NCBI GenBank assembly: GCA_937871145.1
Contig: CALMXN010000110.1
Location: 1-9,844 of the forward strand
DNA: 9,844 nucleotides
DNA from: an uncultured Clostridia bacterium
GTDB lineage: Bacteria; Bacillota; Clostridia; Oscillospirales; Ruminococcaceae
Direction of reading: 5' to 3'
Below are positions 7,071-9,844 of the stretch, piece by piece (the stretch's first letter is position 1; the number at the start of each line of letters is the position of its first letter). A program made the translations under genes and the position numbers. Below the pieces are notes generated by a model. It was not told where the DNA came from, did not search any database, and saw only the letters and a program-made list of their open reading frames with translations.

Positions 7071-7076
7071 ATTATA
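7071..7076 (-). promoter_or_regulatory. Candidate -10 box of the Crp/Fnr regulator gene
   Basis: A perfect TATAAT on the minus strand 29 bases before the ATG, without a recognisable -35 at the proper distance. A small palindrome TTAC-T-GTAA lies further upstream at 7118-7126, centred about 58 bases from the implied start, and could be a regulator site; this is weak. Confidence 0.35.
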
Positions 7077-7124
7077 CACTATATTTTTTACATTTTCGCT
7101 TGTCTAATGAAAAAAAATTACTGT

Positions 7125-7153
7125 AACACATATATATTTAAATTCATACTATA
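7125..7153 (+). promoter_or_regulatory. Candidate sporulation-type (sigma-K/E-like) promoter
   Basis: CATACTATA (7145-7153) fits the sigma-K -10 form CATAnnnTA and resembles those of sigma-E and sigma-G. AAC (7125-7127) is 17 bases upstream, as for the short sigma-K -35. A vegetative reading (TACTAT or TATATT as -10) is also possible but has no -35. The region is very A/T-rich, so chance is a real alternative. Confidence 0.3.
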
Positions 7154-7180
7154 TATTAAAACTTTTTGGAAGGTGATTGA

Positions 7181-7663
7181 ATGAAAAACAGCGTAAATAG
7201 CGTAAATAGCGTAAATCAATGTCAGCTATCCGATTCGGCAAAACAATCCCTGTGCTTAATAGGAAAGAGCAAACAATACATATTATTATTAATTTTAGCA
7301 ATAGCCATTGCATATTACACAGTAAATGTTCAGGAGAAACAGGTTATCGCAGCAGAATGCTGTCCTGAAAATCTTGATAATTTCCCTGATATGTTCCCAT
7401 TCAGGCTGTCGGGAAATGTATTAGCAATTATCGCACTATGCTTCTTCTGCATGCTTGCAAGACAGTACTTTTGCAAGAACACTGACCCAACAAACTGCTC
7501 ACCGTCGTACAATTATACGGCAAGTATCCTTGCACTTGGAGCAGGACTGATATTGCTCTATGATTTATTTTATGTAAAAGGAAGAGGCCTTCAGCCTCAT
7601 CGCTATCAACATAGCACAAAACCGCTGTCGCGGTGGCTTCAGCAACTTAAACCAAGCATGTAG
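7181..7663 (+). CDS. Small cysteine-rich membrane protein of unknown function
   Basis: I do not recognise this 160-residue protein. Three hydrophobic segments are likely membrane helices: about 33-50, 79-94 and 113-132. It has eight cysteines (14, 25, 60, 61, 87, 90, 98, 106), including a CC pair in the first loop and a CxxxxxxxC pair near helix 2, which is dense for a membrane protein. The N-terminus carries an Asn-Ser-Val triplet repeat from a 9-bp tandem repeat. A strong ribosome binding site, GGAAGGTGAT (7168-7177), fixes the start. The gene diverges from the Crp/Fnr regulator. The last 25 or so residues (from about Gly134) are encoded by a cluster of hairpins and look like non-coding DNA read through, so the native C-terminus may have been cut off by the adjacent mobile element. 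Confidence 0.7.
   Translation: MKNSVNSVNSVNQCQLSDSAKQSLCLIGKSKQYILLLILAIAIAYYTVNVQEKQVIAAECCPENLDNFPDMFPFRLSGNVLAIIALCFFCMLARQYFCKNTDPTNCSPSYNYTASILALGAGLILLYDLFYVKGRGLQPHRYQHSTKPLSRWLQQLKPSM
7191..7216 (+). repeat. 9-bp tandem repeat in the membrane-protein gene
   Basis: Nearly three perfect copies of GCGTAAATA (7191-7199, 7200-7208, 7209-7216) give the amino-acid pattern Asn-Ser-Val repeated. A unit of three codons can gain or lose copies without a frameshift. Confidence 0.9.
7581..7643. repeat. Run of three short hairpins, probable left-end structure of the IS91-like element
   Basis: Three back-to-back perfect 5-bp stems with 4-5-base loops: GAGGC-CTTCA-GCCTC (7584-7598, extended by GA/TC across one mismatch), GCTAT-CAAC-ATAGC (7602-7615), ACCGC-TGTC-GCGGT (7621-7634). 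The heptamer CTTCAGC occurs twice (7589 and 7637). The stretch is more GC-rich than its surroundings. IS91-type elements carry hairpins near their ends, so this may mark the left (ter) end; that is inference. Confidence 0.55.
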
Positions 7664-7666
7664 CCT

Positions 7667-7697
7667 AAACTGTCGATTTATCGGCAGTTTTCTTTTT
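7667..7697 (+). terminator. Rho-independent terminator
   Basis: AAACTGTCGA pairs with TCGGCAGTTT (7667-7676 with 7681-7690; one G-T pair, loop TTTA), followed by TCTTTTT. It lies just past the stop of the membrane-protein gene and before the recombinase gene, so it would shield the element from outside transcription. Confidence 0.85.
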
Positions 7698-7759
7698 ATA
7701 AAAACTCCATTAAAATGAAATTACACCGCAAGGTGAATATATTTTGAAGGAGAATGACA

Positions 7760-8632
7760 ATGACAAATGAAGAAATCATATTTAAAGCTAAAGAAGAATT
7801 TAAGCTGCGAGGTTTTTCTCACCACACTCAGGCAGAGTATCTGGGTGTATTGCAACGTTTCTCACTGTATTATGAAAATCGTCCGATTGAAAGCATGGGA
7901 GAAAGAGAAATACGAGAATATTTGCTGTATTTAATTGACCAGGAAAAATCCTCAGGAACGGTTAATATCAACAATAGCGCATTACGGTTCATTTTTGGTG
8001 CAATTCTTGAGAGAAATGTTAATTGCCGCCTAATACCTAGGCAGCATCACTACCGTGAATTCCCTGACTTAATGAGCAAAACGGATATTATAAAGTTTCT
8101 TAGTGTAATTGACAATTTGCGTGATAGAGCTATGTTTGAAACAATTTACGGTTCAGGACTTCGCATTTCAGAAATTGTTAAGCTTCGTGTGCAGGATATT
8201 GACAGTATTGGCATGCGTATTTATATTCAAAAAGGAAAAGGCAACAAAGACAGATATACGCTTTTATCAGAGCGTAATCTTGAACTGCTAAGGGAATATT
8301 GGAAGAAGTATCGTCCAAGCCACCCAGAAGGATACTTGTTCTATGCAAGGTCAAAAGACAAGCATATCCTGACAACACGCTCTGTGGTAAATGCTTTTAG
8401 TAAATACAGAATACGTGCTGGTCTTTCAGATACATATTCATCTCACACCCTACGGCATTGTTTTGCAACACATCTGCTGGAGTCGGGTATGGAAATCTAT
8501 CGAATAAAAGAACTTCTAGGTCATACTTTCCTTCAGACAACTGCTTTTTATCTGCATCTTCAGAATATTCAGGATGATGTGAAAAGTCCTCTTGATACTT
8601 TAACTGACAATCAGGTAAAAGATAATGCCTGA
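7760..8632 (+). CDS. Tyrosine recombinase (phage-integrase/XerC-like) of the IS91-like element
   Basis: A 290-residue site-specific recombinase. The N-terminal SAM-like DNA-binding domain spans about 1-90 and the catalytic domain about 105-275. The full catalytic set is visible: Arg135 (GSGLRISEI), Lys near 160-163 (KGKGNKDR), His229 and Arg232 (SSHTLRHCFATHLLE), His255 (ELLGHT) and nucleophile Tyr264 (TTAFYLHL). It appears intact and active. Two in-frame ATGs compete: with AAGGAG at 7747-7752, the ATG at 7754 is too close (1 base) while the one at 7760 is 7 bases away, so 7760 is chosen. Its last 8 bases overlap the transposase start. That arrangement suggests it belongs to the element, perhaps resolving or integrating transposition intermediates, rather than being a chromosomal Xer protein. 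Confidence 0.93.
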   Translation: MTNEEIIFKAKEEFKLRGFSHHTQAEYLGVLQRFSLYYENRPIESMGEREIREYLLYLIDQEKSSGTVNINNSALRFIFGAILERNVNCRLIPRQHHYREFPDLMSKTDIIKFLSVIDNLRDRAMFETIYGSGLRISEIVKLRVQDIDSIGMRIYIQKGKGNKDRYTLLSERNLELLREYWKKYRPSHPEGYLFYARSKDKHILTTRSVVNAFSKYRIRAGLSDTYSSHTLRHCFATHLLESGMEIYRIKELLGHTFLQTTAFYLHLQNIQDDVKSPLDTLTDNQVKDNA

Positions 8633-9746
8633 GGTTCAGGATATCTTTAACCTATACGGTGAAGAATATCTGCAAAAACATAAGCTTTCTTATGTGCAAT
8701 CCAAAGCATTTTCAGCAATTTCTAAATGCAGAACTGCTGATTTAGGAGGGCATCGTGACGTATGTGAAAACTGTGGCAGTACGCAAATTTCCTACAATTC
8801 CTGCCGCAACCGACATTGCCCCAAATGTCAGACTCTCGCTAAAGAACGCTGGATTGAAGGACAGAAAGCCAATCTGCTTAACGTCGGATATTTTCACATT
8901 GTGTTTACTTTACCTAGTGAGTTAAACACAGTTATTTATCAAAATCAGAAAGTCTGTTACAACATTCTGTTTCAAGCTGTTTCAGAAACTTTACAGGAAC
9001 TTTGTGCTGACAAGAAATATCTAGGTGCTAAAATAGGTTTTACATCTATTCTTCACACATGGGGGCAAAATCTTTGCTTTCATCCACACATTCATTGTGT
9101 TATGGCAGGCGGAGGGCTAAACTCTGTTGGAAAATGGGTAAACTCCCGAAAGAAATTCTTACTACCGATTAAAGTGCTGTCACACAAATTCAGAGGTAAG
9201 TTTCTCGCTCTCTTAAAAGATGCAAAACTTGAATTTTTTAATAACTCCAATCCGTTTGCTTTTGCAGATTTGATTGATGGTTGCTACAAAAAGGAATGGA
9301 TTGTTTACTGCAAACCACCGTTCAAAACTGCTACTTGTGTTGTTGAATATCTTGGCAGATACACTCATAGAGTTGCAATTTCGAACAACAGGATTCTTGC
9401 AATAAAAAATGGTTTTGTCACATTCAGATGGCGGGACTACAAAGATAACTCAAAGAAAAAAGTTATGACAATTTCTGCCGAAGAATTTATCAGAAGATTT
9501 CTCATGCATATTCTACCTCATGGCTTTATGAAAATCCGGCATTACGGGCTGCTAGGAAACAAAAACAAAATGTCAAAACTAAAAATTTGCAAGCTTCAGA
9601 CGCATACTCCAATAATTCAGAAAAACAAACTTACTGCTTTTGAATTAGTTGAAAAGTTGCTAGGCAGAAGCATAAGAAAATGTCCAGATTGCGGGAGTGA
9701 ACGCATTGTCAGATGTGGACTTTCACCACCGATTATTGTAAATTGA
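8625..9746 (+). CDS. IS91-family Y2 HUH transposase
   Basis: A 373-residue rolling-circle transposase that nicks one strand and moves the element as single-stranded DNA. An N-terminal zinc-binding region has Cys47, Cys50, Cys60, His64, Cys65 and Cys68 (CENC ... CRNRHCPKC). The metal-binding HUH motif is His155-Ile-His157 in CFHPHIHCVMAGGG. The two catalytic tyrosines are Tyr242 and Tyr246 in EYLGRYTHRVAISN, the YxxxY spacing of IS91. A C-terminal CPDCG (353-357) adds another zinc-ribbon-like pair. Length is in the usual range and no frameshift is seen. The ATG lies inside the end of the recombinase gene (ATGCCTGA), with no strong ribosome binding site of its own, so translation is probably coupled to the recombinase. 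Confidence 0.95.
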   Translation: MPEVQDIFNLYGEEYLQKHKLSYVQSKAFSAISKCRTADLGGHRDVCENCGSTQISYNSCRNRHCPKCQTLAKERWIEGQKANLLNVGYFHIVFTLPSELNTVIYQNQKVCYNILFQAVSETLQELCADKKYLGAKIGFTSILHTWGQNLCFHPHIHCVMAGGGLNSVGKWVNSRKKFLLPIKVLSHKFRGKFLALLKDAKLEFFNNSNPFAFADLIDGCYKKEWIVYCKPPFKTATCVVEYLGRYTHRVAISNNRILAIKNGFVTFRWRDYKDNSKKKVMTISAEEFIRRFLMHILPHGFMKIRHYGLLGNKNKMSKLKICKLQTHTPIIQKNKLTAFELVEKLLGRSIRKCPDCGSERIVRCGLSPPIIVN

Positions 9747-9758
9747 ATACTTTTTTCA

Positions 9759-9775
9759 GACTTCTTCACGAGGTC
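9759..9775. repeat. Hairpin downstream of the transposase, candidate oriIS
   Basis: GACTTC-TTCAC-GAGGTC, a 6-bp stem with one G-T pair and a 5-base loop, 12 bases past the transposase stop. IS91-type elements have their replication origin end (oriIS) on this side, with a subterminal hairpin. The remaining sequence to 9844 shows no gene; the element's right tip probably falls within it. The hairpin lacks a long U-tract downstream, so it is less likely a terminator. Confidence 0.45.
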
Positions 9776-9844
9776 AGCTTTGCTATATCTATTTTACCAT
9801 TTTTTATGATTGTCTGTCCATTATTTTTCGCATATTAAAGAAAA

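Larger units (their letters stand above)
7581..9790 (+). mobile_element. IS91-like rolling-circle element with a tyrosine recombinase gene
   Basis: Two overlapping plus-strand genes, a tyrosine recombinase followed by a Y2 HUH transposase, make up the element. Hairpins flank it at about 7581-7634 and 9759-9775. IS91-family elements that carry a recombinase gene upstream of the transposase are known. The borders are estimates: rolling-circle elements make no target duplication, and I could not identify the GAAC/CAAG-type target with confidence. A short inverted pair, ATAGCA (7611-7616) and TGCTAT (9781-9786), could be close to the tips. Confidence 0.65.

Noticed and set aside
7428..7619. Minus-strand frame of 63 codons within the membrane-protein gene
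   Set aside because: No ribosome binding site, and the plus-strand frame has a strong one together with a coherent membrane-protein pattern.
7724..7735. CACC-GCAA-GGTG hairpin before the recombinase gene
   Set aside because: Only four base pairs; too short to call a terminator, operator or end structure with any confidence.

Overview
The window is AT-rich, mostly single-stranded-operon DNA with strong AGGAGG-type ribosome binding sites. It carries a sporulation protease (SpoIVB) and a cellulase-type GH9 glycoside hydrolase. Together these point to a Gram-positive, anaerobic, plant-fibre-degrading member of the Clostridia, most likely a Ruminococcus or Oscillospiraceae relative. The species cannot be fixed from the sequence alone.

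Layout: (1) 1-1405 holds the minus-strand spoIVB homologue, preceded by a long AT-rich leader with a sigma-G-like promoter match at 1646-1675. (2) 1802-2679 holds a plus-strand Cof-type HAD phosphatase with its own extended -10 promoter. It converges on the cellulase and shares a symmetric bidirectional terminator with it (2714-2747). (3) 2761-5032 holds a minus-strand GH9 enzyme with a lipoprotein signal, a CBM4/9-like module, an Ig-like module and a GH9 catalytic domain. It has a near-consensus promoter and a LacI-type palindrome just upstream. (4) 5084-7042 holds a minus-strand redox cluster: a Crp/Fnr regulator, a thioredoxin-reductase-like flavoprotein and thioredoxin, closed by a terminator. 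The flavoprotein keeps its CxxC but lacks the usual NADPH-phosphate-binding HRR motif, so it may use another electron donor such as ferredoxin. The regulator carries a conserved-looking C-x5-C, and a GTGA-N5-TCAC palindrome lies between it and the reductase gene. (5) 7125-7663 holds a small cysteine-rich membrane protein of unknown function, read divergently from the regulator, whose C-terminal tail runs into a run of small hairpins. (6) About 7581 to about 9790 is an IS91-like rolling-circle element with two overlapping genes, a tyrosine recombinase and a Y2 HUH transposase, with hairpins near both ends.

The reductase and thioredoxin should form an electron-transfer pair that the Crp/Fnr protein may control. 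The GH9 lipoprotein appears to be a separately regulated, membrane-anchored enzyme for cellulose fragments. The mobile element is the accessory part of the window and has probably replaced or modified the 3' end of the membrane-protein gene. I saw no tRNA, rRNA, CRISPR array or riboswitch.
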